Below, one piece after another: positions 1-8,653 of a DNA stretch of 64,000 nucleotides. The notes under the pieces were generated by a model. The model did no database searches and was not told the origin of the DNA. It was given only the letters and a program-made list of their open reading frames with translations. A program made the translations under genes and the position numbers. Position 1 is the stretch's first letter; every line of letters starts with the position of its first letter. This stretch comes from JBCBSZ01 sp039818945 (lineage in GTDB: Bacteria > Actinomycetota > Acidimicrobiia > Acidimicrobiales > Poriferisodalaceae). The stretch is from assembly GCA_039818945.1 (NCBI GenBank), contig JBCBSZ010000004.1, positions 82,356 to 146,355 on the forward strand, in the 5' to 3' direction.

Positions 1-618
1 GGCGGCCCGCTGATCGATCAGCGTCTGCGGGATGTCGGGGTCGGCGTCGACGAATCGGTCCGGGTCCTCGAGGATGCCCGGCTTGAGCTCGCTGTGGACG
101 TGGACGTGGTCGATCGCGGCGCCGACGGCCGCGTACAGCTCGGCGTAGCCGACCACGCCCGGCAGGCGACCCTCGTCGAGGTCCTCGACCAGCTGCGCGT
201 AGAGGCTCGACTGGGAGAGCGAGAACATCGTGTTCGTGAACTCCCAGCGGGGCTCCGAGAGGTCGACCCGCGTGCCGGCGTAGGCGTCGCGCAGCTCCTC
301 GTACCCGAGCACGCGCGTGCCGTGTGAGGCGCGGAGCACGTACCCGAACCGGGTGCCCTTCACGAGGTTGCCGAGCTCGAGATCGAAGACCAGGCCCTGG
401 GTGACCGCACCCGGATCGAACTCGAGCCCGTCCACCGGCCAGCCCCGCTCGGCGAGGAGCGGGACCGCGTGGTCGAAGGCGGCCCGCTCCCACTCGTCGG
501 TGCAGTAGCGCACGAGCGTGTAGTCCATGTCGTAGCCGATGGCCCGCATGCTGCGGAGGTTGAGCGTTCGGTTGGGCCACACCCGCCGCTCGGGCGGGAC
601 GTCGGGGGAGAGGTCCAT
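1..618 (-). CDS. HAD-superfamily 5'-nucleotidase, N-terminal part (runs off the window)
   Basis: The frame is open from an ATG at 618 to the left edge, giving 206 codons without a stop. Residues 27-35 read IGYDMDYTL, the HAD motif I DxDxT with nucleophile Asp30 and acid/base Asp32. The flanking style (NRTLNLRSMRAIGYDMDYTLVRY region) is that of the cytosolic purine 5'-nucleotidase (NT5C2-like, HAD-IG) family, which dephosphorylates nucleoside monophosphates. Motifs II-IV lie beyond the edge, so substrate cannot be judged. It is divergent from the thioesterase at 650. Confidence 0.8.
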   Translation of the reverse strand, partial: MDLSPDVPPERRVWPNRTLNLRSMRAIGYDMDYTLVRYCTDEWERAAFDHAVPLLAERGWPVDGLEFDPGAVTQGLVFDLELGNLVKGTRFGYVLRASHGTRVLGYEELRDAYAGTRVDLSEPRWEFTNTMFSLSQSSLYAQLVEDLDEGRLPGVVGYAELYAAVGAAIDHVHVHSELKPGILEDPDRFVDADPDIPQTLIDQRAA

Positions 619-649
619 GGCCACAGCGTGACAGACCTAGCTTGACGCG

Positions 650-1441
650 ATGGCCGCCAGCTTCTTCTCGACCACGGACGGCGACTGGTTCGTGCCCAAC
701 GACCCGGCCCGCGGGCCGTGGGACCCCGAGTCCTGCCACGCCGGACCACCGACCGGGTTGCTCGCCCGGGCGCTGGAGCAGCTCCTCCCCGGGTCGCAGC
801 TGGTCCGGATCACGGTCGACCTCGGCCGACCCGTCCCGATGGCCGGCTTCCGGATCGAGGCGAGCATCTCCCAGGCCGGACGCACGGTGCAGCGGACCAC
901 GGCCACGCTCGTCGACGCCGATGGTCGGGAGCGGGCGAGGGCGGCGGGCCTGCACATGGTGGCCCGGGACGTCGGCGCGATCCCGTCGGTCGAGACCCCG
1001 ATGCCGTCGCTCGCCGATGCGGCGCCGGGGCCGTTCGTGTTCGAGCGGACGCTGCACGGGCTGCCCGCCTTCCCGAGCGGGGTGGAGATGCGGTACCCGC
1101 CGGGCGAGTCGAACACGCCGGGACCGACGACGGCCTGGATGCGGACGTTGCCGCTGCTGCCCGACGAGGAGATGTCGCCGTTCCAGCGGATCTGCCCGCT
1201 CGCCGACTGCGGCAACGCGATCGGCCGCAACGCCGACCCCGACGTGGTCGGTTTCGTGAACCCGGATCTCACGCTCGTCCTGCACCGGGCGCCGGTCGGC
1301 GAGTGGCTGGGCTCGTCGTCGGTGTCGTACTGGGAGCCGACCGGCATCGGCTTCGCTGACGCCCTGCTCTTCGACGACGAGGGCGTCGTGGGCCGGGCGT
1401 GTCAGACGGTGCTCCTCACGCCGGCGGAGCGCTCCGACTAG
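650..1441 (+). CDS. acyl-CoA thioesterase-like protein (double hotdog)
   Basis: A 263-aa protein of the TesB-like or 4HBT_3 thioesterase type that would hydrolyse acyl-CoA in the cytosol. What can be seen is the early GLLARALE segment, the VDLGRPVPM beta-hairpin typical of these double-hotdog proteins, and a C-terminal half beginning around MSPFQR. A paralogue of the same layout lies at 45798. The start is supported by TAGCTT at 638-643, six bases before the ATG, a leaderless-type -10. The 3' end overlaps the convergent gene at 1438 by 4 nt. The substrate is unknown. Confidence 0.75.
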   Translation: MAASFFSTTDGDWFVPNDPARGPWDPESCHAGPPTGLLARALEQLLPGSQLVRITVDLGRPVPMAGFRIEASISQAGRTVQRTTATLVDADGRERARAAGLHMVARDVGAIPSVETPMPSLADAAPGPFVFERTLHGLPAFPSGVEMRYPPGESNTPGPTTAWMRTLPLLPDEEMSPFQRICPLADCGNAIGRNADPDVVGFVNPDLTLVLHRAPVGEWLGSSSVSYWEPTGIGFADALLFDDEGVVGRACQTVLLTPAERSD

Positions 1442-2751
1442 CAGCGGTACGGGCGGCCCTTCCCGGGCAGGCAGAGGTCGCGACCCGGTCCGCCGTCGAG
1501 CGTGTTCGTCCCGCGCCCGCCGACGAGGAGATCGCGGCCCGGTCCGCCGCTGATGATGTCGTCGCCACGACGGCCGAAGAGGAGGTCGTTGCCCTCGCCG
1601 CCCTCGATCTCGTCGTCGCCGGCCCCGCCGTCGATGAGGTCCCGGCCCGGTCCGCCGATGATCACGTCGTTGCCGCCGCCACCGCGGATCCGGTCGTTGC
1701 CCGGCCCGGCGATGATCAGGTCGTCACCGGGGGTGCCGACGAGTCGATCGTCGCCATCGGTGCCCATGATCATGTTCAGGCCCTCGATCTCGACGGCGCC
1801 GGCATCGCACGGGCCGGCGACCGGGCGGGGCTCGCTCCGCTGGTCGATGGGCAGGCACACCGTGGACGGCACGGCGTCGAGCACCGGACTCGTGGCGTTC
1901 GGGAGGCGGGTGGGCGTCGGCCCACCGTTGGGGTTCAGGACGGCCAGCCCGGTCGGGGCGAAGATGAAGGTGTCGTCCGGACCGGTCGGGCAGCTCGCGT
2001 CGTCGATCACGTTGCCCCCACCGGAGACGAACACGCCCGGGGCGCCGATGTCGCAGTTGTCCCCGCCGCCGGCCGGGTCGGCGATCACCGAGGCGGTCGA
2101 CGTCAGGTCGCGGGCGGCGACGAAGACGTTGGCGCCGTTCGCGCCGCTGTTGTCGACCAGCGTGACGTGCTCCATCGTCACCGACGAGGTCTGCATCGCC
2201 ATGATCCCGCCGCCCAGGTTGGCGGAGGTGTTGTCGGTGATCGTCGAGTTGCGGAAGGTGGCGTTCACCCCGGCGTCGCCGACGTTCACGAAGACCCCGC
2301 CGCCCCCGCTCGCAGCGAAGGTCGCGGTGTTGGCGCTGACCGTCGACTCCTGGATCAGCAGCGAGCCCTCGGGATAGCCGGAGAACTCGTTGAGGGCGAG
2401 GCCGCCGCCGACGCCCGCGGTGTTGCCCGACAGCGTCGAGCGCAGCACGGTCGTGTCCGCTCCGGAGACGTGGACGCCGCCGCCGTCGAGCCCGAACGCC
2501 TCGTTCCCGTCGACGACGGTGTCCTCGATGACGACGGAGGTGCCCGCCACGGCCCGGACCCCACCGCCGGAGCCGTCGGCGAGGTTGGCGGCGATGGTCG
2601 AGCCCTGGATGAGCAGTGAGCCCTCGGGCAGGACCTGGTTCTCGTCGCGGAAGTAGATGCCACCGCCGTCGGCCGAGGTGGCCCCGGTGCCAAGGCCGGC
2701 CCAGTTGCCGGTGATGGTCGAGTCGACCACGGTGAGGTCACCGGTTCGCAC
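1438..2751 (-). CDS. C-terminal part of a frameshifted secreted beta-helix protein with RTX-type repeats
   Basis: This 437-aa frame holds the second half of a parallel beta-helix (repeated S-T-I/V-T-x-N rungs) followed by hemolysin-type calcium-binding repeats (GGxGxDxLxGGxGxD, about residues 345-425). The repeats include DLIDGGAGDD and DLLVGGRG, and the protein ends in a short Cys-containing tail. It has no signal peptide of its own. Its frame is the direct continuation of the upstream frame ending here from 3866, displaced by one base near 2785-2791. The intact product would be an exported, calcium-binding, probably surface-associated protein of about 800 aa. Confidence 0.7.
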   Translation of the reverse strand: MRTGDLTVVDSTITGNWAGLGTGATSADGGGIYFRDENQVLPEGSLLIQGSTIAANLADGSGGGVRAVAGTSVVIEDTVVDGNEAFGLDGGGVHVSGADTTVLRSTLSGNTAGVGGGLALNEFSGYPEGSLLIQESTVSANTATFAASGGGGVFVNVGDAGVNATFRNSTITDNTSANLGGGIMAMQTSSVTMEHVTLVDNSGANGANVFVAARDLTSTASVIADPAGGGDNCDIGAPGVFVSGGGNVIDDASCPTGPDDTFIFAPTGLAVLNPNGGPTPTRLPNATSPVLDAVPSTVCLPIDQRSEPRPVAGPCDAGAVEIEGLNMIMGTDGDDRLVGTPGDDLIIAGPGNDRIRGGGGNDVIIGGPGRDLIDGGAGDDEIEGGEGNDLLFGRRGDDIISGGPGRDLLVGGRGTNTLDGGPGRDLCLPGKGRPYRC

Positions 2752-3866
2752 GCGGATACCGCCGCCGTCGAGGTCGAAGAAGCCGGTCGGGTGTTGTCGG
2801 TGATCGACGTGCCCTGCACCAGCAACGCGGCCCGGTCGCCGGTCGGATCGATGCCGGGGAAGCCCTCGAACACGTCGATCCCGGCGCCGCCCTGGGTGGC
2901 GGTGTTGGCGTCGATGGTCGAGTCGGTCACGGTGGCGACGAGCGGCTGGTCGGCGAAGCCGTCGGTCTGCCAGTCGATGCGGATCCCACCGCCGCCGAAG
3001 CCGGTCGGCGGGATGTCGGCGCCGTTGCGCAGCACGTCGGTCTGGTCGACGGTGACCTCGCTGCAGTTGCTGCAGGCGATGCCGGTGTCGTCGTTGTCGC
3101 GGACGGTCGAGCCGGTCACGGTGAGCTCACCGATGCTCTGCCCCGTGGTTCGGATGCCGACGCCGCCGTTGTCGGCCACCGTCGTGTCGGTGATCGTGAC
3201 GGGCGTGCCGTCCACCGCGGCGATGCCGTTGCCGGTGTTCTTCGACACGGTCGAGCCGGTCACGGTCAGGGCCACGAAGCTCGGGGCCAGCGCCGTGCCG
3301 ACGTTGCCGGTGATCTCCACGTTCGTCAGGGTGAACGTGCCGTCGCCGAGGCCGTCGCTGTTGCCGTTGTCGACGAGGGACCCGTTCGTGCCGGCGTCCA
3401 TGCCGGTGATCGTCACGTTGGTGAGCGTCAGGTCGTGATCGGCGAACACCGCGGCGCCGGTGAGCGCGAGGTCGGAGTTGTTGATGCCGGTGTTCATCTC
3501 GAGGTCGGTGATCTCGAGCTCGGTGTTGGGGCCGAGGTGGCGGAACAGCTCGCCCTCCTCGCAGGTCTGCTGGATCACCGCGTCGTTGCCGTCGATCGTG
3601 AGGTCTTCGTCAGCGGCGTGCTCGAGCGGGCCGGCGGCGCAGAAGTCGATGATGAAGAACGCCGCCGCGGGGAGGACGATCGTGTCGGCCTGACCGTTGC
3701 CGTCGGCGAGCTCGATCGCCTCCCGCAGGGAGGTCAGGCCGTTGTCGAGGCCCTCGTCGAGGGTGGTGGTCACCTGGATGACGGCGGCACCGGCCGATGG
3801 GGCGGCGAGGACCAGCGTCGAGGCGACGAGGGCGGTGGCCGCCGTGGCTCGGATCAGCTGTCGCAT
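2355..3866 (-). CDS. N-terminal part of the same secreted beta-helix protein (CSLREAI/choice-of-anchor Q type)
   Basis: Residues 1-27 form a signal peptide with a basic start, the hydrophobic run TALVASTLVLAA and an AGA cleavage site. The LTSLREAIELAD segment that follows is typical of the CSLREAI domain at the head of bacterial right-handed beta-helix proteins. The helix repeats run to about residue 360. After position ~2790 the frame yields low-complexity Ser/Pro/Arg sequence, while the +1 frame continues the repeat (TGFFDLDGGGIRVRTGDLT). A single missing base therefore splits the gene, and the true N-terminal product ends near 2790. It may be a sequencing error or a real inactivation. Confidence 0.7.
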   Translation of the reverse strand: MRQLIRATAATALVASTLVLAAPSAGAAVIQVTTTLDEGLDNGLTSLREAIELADGNGQADTIVLPAAAFFIIDFCAAGPLEHAADEDLTIDGNDAVIQQTCEEGELFRHLGPNTELEITDLEMNTGINNSDLALTGAAVFADHDLTLTNVTITGMDAGTNGSLVDNGNSDGLGDGTFTLTNVEITGNVGTALAPSFVALTVTGSTVSKNTGNGIAAVDGTPVTITDTTVADNGGVGIRTTGQSIGELTVTGSTVRDNDDTGIACSNCSEVTVDQTDVLRNGADIPPTGFGGGGIRIDWQTDGFADQPLVATVTDSTIDANTATQGGAGIDVFEGFPGIDPTGDRAALLVQGTSITDNTRPASSTSTAAVSACEPVTSPWSTRPSPATGPALAPGPPRPTAVASTSATRTRSCPRAHCSSRARPSPPTSPTAPAVGSGPWRAPPSSSRTPSSTGTRRSGSTAAASTSPERTRPCCARRCRATPRASAAASPSTSSPAIPRARC

Positions 3867-4072
3867 GTCAGGGGCTCCATCGTCAGGGGCGCTCCGGGAC
3901 GGAGCCGGTGCCAGTCTGTGTCAGATCGGACGGCTCGTGACGACCAGACCGACGCTCCGCGTGGTGGAGGAGCGCGTGGTGTGACCGCTGGCCTGCTCCG
4001 ACCTCCGATGGAGCGGCGGACTCGCCCGTGGGGCGGAGGACGGCGAGCGCCGGCGTCGGTACGTTCGCGGGG

Positions 4073-5221
4073 ATGGTCGAGCGGGCGGGCGCGGGTCGGT
4101 GGTGGAGCGACCCGCTCGTCGACGCCGCGCTGGTCGTCGCCACCGCCTCGCTCACGTTGCTGTCGGGGATCGACGACGTCCGGGACTTCGGCGGGACCTT
4201 CTCGGGCGGCGCCATCGCCCTGCTGGTCCTCATGCACGTTCCCCTGCTGGTGCGGCGTCGGTACCCGTTCGCCGTCTTCGTGGTCTGCGGGGTCGCCACC
4301 GCCTGGTACGAGCTCGCCCAGTACCCCGAGATGGAGCTGCCGTTCGCGCTGTTCGTCGCCATCGGCACGTCGGCCGCCTTCTCGACCCCGTGGCTCGCCC
4401 GGCTCGTCGGCGTCGCCTCGGTCGCCGGCACCCTCGTCGCCATGGCCTTCGGTGAGGGCGGCGCACCGAGCGACTACGCCCGGGCGCTCGCCCTGATGGC
4501 GGCCAGCTGGCTGGTGGGTGACGCCGTGCGCCAGCGTCGGGTCCGGGCGGAGGCGCTCGAGGCCCGCAACGAAGAGCTGGAGCGGCGACGGGCGGCCGAG
4601 GCGGAGCAGGCTGCCGCCGAGGAACGGGCCCGGATCGCCCGCGAGCTCCACGACGTCGTGGCCCACCATGTGGCCATGATCTCCCTGCAGGCCGAGGGGG
4701 CCCAGGAGGTGCTGCGCAGCGATCCCGACCGGGCCGAGCGGGCGTTGGCCAACGTCTCCGCCGGGGCGCGCGCTGCGCTCCACGAGCTGCGCGCCGCGCT
4801 GGGGGTGCTGCGGGACGAGGCCGGGAGCGGCCGCATGCCCGAACCCCGCCTGGCCGACGTCGAGCAGCTGGTCCACGACGTCGCGTCCACCTCCTTCCCG
4901 GTCCGCTTGCAGATGACCGGGCGATCGCGGGAGCTGCCGCGCATGGTCGAGCTGGCCGGCTACCGGATCGTGCAGGAGTCGCTCACCAACATCGCCCGTC
5001 ACGTGGTCGATCCCGAGGCCTGCGTCTCGGTGCGCTACGGCGACGACGAGCTGGACCTCGAGATCGCCGACGTCGGTCGCTCCCGCGGTGGCGAGGGGGG
5101 CTCGGGTCGTGGGTTGATCGGCATGCGCGAGCGGGCCGAGCAGGTCGGCGGCCGATTCGAGGCCGGACCGACCGACGACGGCTTCGTCGTGCGGGCGAGG
5201 CTCCCGATCGGGGCATCGTGA
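4073..5221 (+). CDS. NarL-class sensor histidine kinase
   Basis: A 382-aa membrane kinase with four or five hydrophobic segments in residues 10-150, then a charged coiled coil, a HisKA_3 dimerisation domain with RELHDVVAHHV (phospho-acceptor His about 193) and a HATPase_c domain with N-box YRIVQESLTNIARHV and the late GLIGMRERAEQVGG motif. The usual DxGxG is altered to DVGRSRGG. The ATG at 4073 is chosen over 4028 because TACGTT at 4060-4065 lies seven bases before it, the same spacing as for the ABC gene at 5950. The stop overlaps the response-regulator start by GTGA. Confidence 0.9.
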   Translation: MVERAGAGRWWSDPLVDAALVVATASLTLLSGIDDVRDFGGTFSGGAIALLVLMHVPLLVRRRYPFAVFVVCGVATAWYELAQYPEMELPFALFVAIGTSAAFSTPWLARLVGVASVAGTLVAMAFGEGGAPSDYARALALMAASWLVGDAVRQRRVRAEALEARNEELERRRAAEAEQAAAEERARIARELHDVVAHHVAMISLQAEGAQEVLRSDPDRAERALANVSAGARAALHELRAALGVLRDEAGSGRMPEPRLADVEQLVHDVASTSFPVRLQMTGRSRELPRMVELAGYRIVQESLTNIARHVVDPEACVSVRYGDDELDLEIADVGRSRGGEGGSGRGLIGMRERAEQVGGRFEAGPTDDGFVVRARLPIGAS

Positions 5222-5889
5222 CCATCCGAGTGGTCGTGGTCGACGACCAGGAGCTGGTGCGCGACGGGCTGACGCTGATCGTCGACGCCCAGCCGGACAT
5301 GGAGGTGGTCGGCGCGGCGGAGGACGGCGCGGCGGCGATCGAGCTCGTCGTCTCGACCCAGGTCGACGTCGTGCTCATGGACATCCGGATGCCGGGTGTG
5401 GACGGCATCGCCGCGACCGAGCGGATCACCGACCGGGACGACGCACCGCGGGTGGTGCTGCTGACGACGTTCGACCTCGACGAGTACGTCTTCGACGGGC
5501 TGCGGGCCGGGGCGAGCGGGTTCCTCCTCAAGGACGCTCCCCGGGCGCTGCTCCTCGATGCGTTGCGCACGGTCGCCGCCGGCGAGTCGTTGTTGGCTCC
5601 CTCGGTCACCACGAGCCTGATCGAGGAGTTCTGCCGCCGTCCCGCGGGCTACGACCGGGCCGGCGAGCGCCTCGACGAGCTGACCGACCGTGAGCACGAG
5701 GTGCTGGTGCTGATGGCCACCGGCCGCTCGAACGGCGAGATCGCCGAGGAGCTGATCCTCGGCGAGGCGACCGTGAAGACCCACGTCGGCAACGTCCTGA
5801 TGAAGCTCGGGGTGCGTGACCGGGTGCAGGCCGTCATCCACGCCTACGAGACCGGCGTCGTCGTGCCCGGCGCTCCGCCTCCGGACTGA
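5218..5889 (+). CDS. NarL/FixJ-family response regulator
   Basis: A 223-aa partner of the preceding kinase. The receiver domain (1-120) has acidic pocket residues VVDDQ, phospho-acceptor Asp in LMDIRMPG, the Thr of LLTTF and the Lys of LLKDAP. The C-terminal LuxR-type helix-turn-helix (155-210) contains LTDREHEVLVLMATGRSNGEIAEEL and TVKTHVGNVLMKLGVRDR. It starts at GTG with a 4-nt overlap with the kinase, so translation is coupled. The adjacent ABC exporter is the obvious candidate target, as in many kinase/regulator/drug-export loci (inference). Confidence 0.93.
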   Translation: MTIRVVVVDDQELVRDGLTLIVDAQPDMEVVGAAEDGAAAIELVVSTQVDVVLMDIRMPGVDGIAATERITDRDDAPRVVLLTTFDLDEYVFDGLRAGASGFLLKDAPRALLLDALRTVAAGESLLAPSVTTSLIEEFCRRPAGYDRAGERLDELTDREHEVLVLMATGRSNGEIAEELILGEATVKTHVGNVLMKLGVRDRVQAVIHAYETGVVVPGAPPPD

Positions 5890-5949
5890 GCCCGACGTTC
5901 CGCCCGCGGCCTGATCCGCCGGCGCCGGCCCCTTCGTACGTTCGACGGC

Positions 5950-6852
5950 ATGGACACAGCGGTGCACGTACGAGGTCTCGTGAAGCGCTACCCGAGTGGT
6001 GGTGCGGACGGGATCGACCTCGACATCGGTCGGGGGGAGATCTTCGGGGTGCTGGGCCGCAACGGCGCCGGCAAGACGACGATGGTCGAGTGCCTGCAGG
6101 GCCTTCGCCGTCGTGATGCGGGGGAGGTCCAGGTGGTCGGTTTGGATCCCGACGTCGACGGCGCCGAGCTGCGCCGCCGGATCGGCTCGCAGCTGCAGGA
6201 GTCCTCGCTGCCCGACCGGCTCCGGGTTCGGGAGGCGGTGGAGCTGTTCGCGTCGGCGTCGCCGGGCGCTGCGGACCTGGACGAGCTCCTCGACGATTGG
6301 GGCCTGCGGGACATCGAGCGGGAGCCGTTCGGGACGCTCTCGGGCGGTCAGCAGCAGCGTCTGTTCGTGGCGCTCGCCCTCGTCAACGACCCGGAGGTCG
6401 TGTTCCTCGACGAGATGACCCAGGGCCTCGATCCCGACGCCCGCCGCACCGCGCTGTCGCTCGTGCGCCGGCTCCGGGACCGGGGCGCCACGGTGGTCAT
6501 GGTGACGCACTACCTCGACGAGGCCGAGGCGCTCTGCGACCGGGTGGCGGTCGTCGAGGCCGGCCGCGTCCTCGAGTGCGGCGCGCCAGCCGAGCTCGTC
6601 CGCCGCCACGGCGGGCCCTCGCGGATCAGCTGGACCGCGACCGGCTGCGACGTCCCGCTCGCCGCGCTGCCCGGCGTCGGAGAGGTCGTGCGCGACGGTC
6701 GCGGGGTGCGGGCGCTCGTCGAGCCCGAGGCGGTCGGCTCCGTGCTGCGGTCGATCGAGTGCGGGGGAGCGGTGCCGCCCGATCTGGAGGTGCGGCGACC
6801 GTCGCTCGAGGAGTCCATGCTCGCGCTCGTCGGTGCCGGGGAGGTGGCGTGA
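5950..6852 (+). CDS. ABC transporter ATP-binding protein (DrrA/CcmA-like exporter)
   Basis: A 300-aa ATPase with Walker A GRNGAGKTT (about residue 36), Q-loop near LQESSL, signature LSGGQQQR, Walker B VVFLDE and switch His in VTHYLDEAEAL. Beyond residue 220 it has the C-terminal extension usual in drug/antibiotic ABC-2 exporters. The start is supported by TACGTT at 5937-5942, seven bases upstream. The permease follows with a TGATG overlap. Its position after the two-component system suggests regulated export of an unknown compound. Confidence 0.92.
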   Translation: MDTAVHVRGLVKRYPSGGADGIDLDIGRGEIFGVLGRNGAGKTTMVECLQGLRRRDAGEVQVVGLDPDVDGAELRRRIGSQLQESSLPDRLRVREAVELFASASPGAADLDELLDDWGLRDIEREPFGTLSGGQQQRLFVALALVNDPEVVFLDEMTQGLDPDARRTALSLVRRLRDRGATVVMVTHYLDEAEALCDRVAVVEAGRVLECGAPAELVRRHGGPSRISWTATGCDVPLAALPGVGEVVRDGRGVRALVEPEAVGSVLRSIECGGAVPPDLEVRRPSLEESMLALVGAGEVA

Positions 6853-7598
6853 TGACGGACATGTTCGCCGCCCTCGCCCGCACCGAGCTGAAGTTGCTCC
6901 GCCGTGAGCCGGTGGTGCTGGTGTTCACCCTCGTGTTCCCGATCGTCACCGTGTTGGTGCTCGGGGGCGTGTTCGATCCGGACGATCCGGCCTTCGCCGG
7001 TGCCGCCCCGGACGACTACTACGTGGCCGGCTACCTCGGCATCGTCATCGCCGCCGTCGGGCTGATCGGCCTGCCGGTCCAGCTCGCCGGCTACCGCGAG
7101 CGGGGCGTGCTGCGCCGCCTGGCGGCGTCGCCGTTCCCGAGCTGGATGGTGCCCTTGGCCCAACTGGCCGTCGGCATGGTCCTCGTCGCCGCCGGGATGG
7201 TGGCGTTGCTGGCGACCGCCGGCGTGGCCTACGACGTGTCGGCGCCGGAGCAACCGGTGCGGGTCGTGCTCGGCGCGATCGTCGGCGCGGCGGCGATCCT
7301 GTCGGTCGGCCTGCTGCTCGGCCGGCTGCTCCCGAGCGCCCGCGCCGCCCAGGCCGTCGGGCTCGTGCTCTTCCTTCCCCAGATGCTGTTGTCGAGGACC
7401 GGCCCGCCGCCCGAGGCCATGGACGGCGCCCTGCGGACGGTGTCGGACTGGCTGCCGCTGACCCACGTCGTGGCGGCCGTGCAGGACCCGTGGCTCGGCT
7501 ACGGCGACGGCGGTCGGCACCTGCTGGCGGTGGTCGGGATCCTGATCGCGGCGACCGTCGGCTGGGTCGCCGTGGGCCGCCGCAACCGGGTGGTGTGA
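6852..7598 (+). CDS. ABC-2 type transporter permease
   Basis: A 248-aa membrane protein with about six hydrophobic segments. It begins with the ABC-2 N-terminal pattern ARTELKLLRREPVVLVFTLVFPIVTVLVLGG and ends with the conserved region before the last helix (LPLTHVV). It is the membrane partner of the ATPase ending at 6852. The ATG overlaps that stop by one base, and an in-frame GTG three bases upstream is the alternative start. The transported substrate cannot be told from sequence. Confidence 0.9.
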   Translation: MTDMFAALARTELKLLRREPVVLVFTLVFPIVTVLVLGGVFDPDDPAFAGAAPDDYYVAGYLGIVIAAVGLIGLPVQLAGYRERGVLRRLAASPFPSWMVPLAQLAVGMVLVAAGMVALLATAGVAYDVSAPEQPVRVVLGAIVGAAAILSVGLLLGRLLPSARAAQAVGLVLFLPQMLLSRTGPPPEAMDGALRTVSDWLPLTHVVAAVQDPWLGYGDGGRHLLAVVGILIAATVGWVAVGRRNRVV

Positions 7599-7649
7599 GG
7601 AGGGCGAGCTGGTATCGTCATCCGCTGCGCCGGTCGTACCGGCGCCCAC

Positions 7650-7733
7650 GTCGGAGTGGCGGAATTGGCAGACGCGCTAGCTTGAGGGGCTAGTGCCCGC
7701 AAGGGCGTGGGGGTTCAAGTCCCCCCTCCGACA
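7650..7733 (+). tRNA. tRNA-Leu (anticodon GAG)
   Basis: A complete cloverleaf with a long variable arm. The acceptor GTCGGAG pairs with CTCCGAC (7726-7732) before discriminator A7733. The D arm contains GGCGGAATTGGCAGACGC. The anticodon stem CTAGC/GCTAG closes the loop TTGAGGG with anticodon GAG. The variable stem TGCCCGCAAGGGCG is class II, and the T arm GGGGGTTCAAGTCCCCC is present. The CCA end is not encoded (CCG follows). It reads CUC/CUU leucine codons. Confidence 0.97.
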
Positions 7734-7865
7734 CCGCGTTGCCCCAGGCCCTGACGGCGAGTCGGCGTGCCATGAGCTGGCAGCATCGTCCTCGTCCAGC
7801 CCAGGCACTGAGGCGCTTGGCGGGTGCGTCGCTGGGTGAGTCCCGAACGACCCAGCCGTTGCGTC

Positions 7866-7882
7866 AATCAGATAATCTGATT
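7866..7882. promoter_or_regulatory. operator palindrome of the toxin-antitoxin pair
   Basis: AATCAGAT and ATCTGATT form a perfect inverted repeat with 8-bp arms and a single central base, ending two bases before the antitoxin ATG at 7885. It contains GATAAT, a good -10 hexamer. Phd/VapB-type antitoxins classically repress their own operon by binding such a site. Binding here is inferred. Confidence 0.75.
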
Positions 7883-7884
7883 AC

Positions 7885-8127
7885 ATGGCTGAAGTCACGG
7901 CAACCGAAGCGGCCCGCCGGTTCGCCGACCTCCTCGATGCGGTCGAACATGACGGCGAGCGGTACACCATCACGCGTCGCGGCAAGGCCGTCGCCCACAT
8001 CGAGCCGGTGACGCGGGGCCGTGGGGCCGACGTCAAGGCCCTCCTCCGCCGGCACCGCCCCGACGAAGGGTGGGCGGACGACCTGGACGAGGTCCGCGAC
8101 CTCCTCGAGGTCGAGCGCCGCTCGTGA
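7885..8127 (+). CDS. Phd/YefM-family antitoxin (VapB-like)
   Basis: An 80-aa protein with the N-terminal Phd/YefM fold: VTATEAARRFADLLDAVEHDGERYTITRRGKAVAHIEP matches the prevent-host-death consensus. The C-terminal 30 residues, rich in Asp and Glu, would wrap the toxin. It neutralises the PIN-domain toxin encoded immediately downstream, with a GTGA overlap, and should bind the 7866-7882 palindrome to autoregulate the operon. Confidence 0.9.
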   Translation: MAEVTATEAARRFADLLDAVEHDGERYTITRRGKAVAHIEPVTRGRGADVKALLRRHRPDEGWADDLDEVRDLLEVERRS

Positions 8128-8528
8128 CGCTGCTGCTGCTCGACACTACGTTCCTGATCGACGCCGAGCGGGGCGCCGCCGGTCTCGACGATCTGATCGA
8201 CGACGACGACGACGTCGCGATCGCGGCCATCACCCTCGCTGAGCTCACCGTCGGGGTGGAACTGGCCGCCTCGCGCCAACGAGTTCGACGCCAGTCGTAC
8301 GTCGAGGAGGTCGCTGCCTCTCTCCCGATCCTGCCCTACGACGAAGCCGTGGCCCTGCGACACGCGAGCCTCCTGGTCGCCGTGCGCAGAGCCGGCCGGC
8401 CTCGCGGCGCGCACGACTTGATCATCGCAGCGACCGCGGCGACGGCCGGCCGCACGGTGGTCAGCGCTGACCGCCGCGCCTTCGACGGACTCCCTGGGGT
8501 CGATGCGATCGATCATCGCCCCGGGTAG
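8124..8528 (+). CDS. PIN-domain ribonuclease toxin (VapC-like)
   Basis: A 134-aa PIN domain. The acidic active site is visible as Asp in LLLDTTFLIDAE, Glu in ITLAELTVGVE, Asp in ARGAHDLIIAATA and Asp in VVSADRRAF. These Mg-dependent RNases cleave tRNA or rRNA and arrest growth when freed from antitoxin. The GTG start overlaps the antitoxin stop by 4 nt. The pair sits directly after a tRNA gene, a common insertion point for mobile DNA, but no att repeat was seen. Confidence 0.9.
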   Translation: MTLLLLDTTFLIDAERGAAGLDDLIDDDDDVAIAAITLAELTVGVELAASRQRVRRQSYVEEVAASLPILPYDEAVALRHASLLVAVRRAGRPRGAHDLIIAATAATAGRTVVSADRRAFDGLPGVDAIDHRPG

Positions 8529-8653
8529 GGCGGTCGAGGGAGCTCGCCCGAGCAGATGAGCCTGATTGGATGGGTGTGCGTTGCGGTGGTCGTCGTGGGG
8601 GTCGGCTCGCGACGCCGTGCGGGAGATGCTCGGCTGACCCGTGCCGATGCGTG

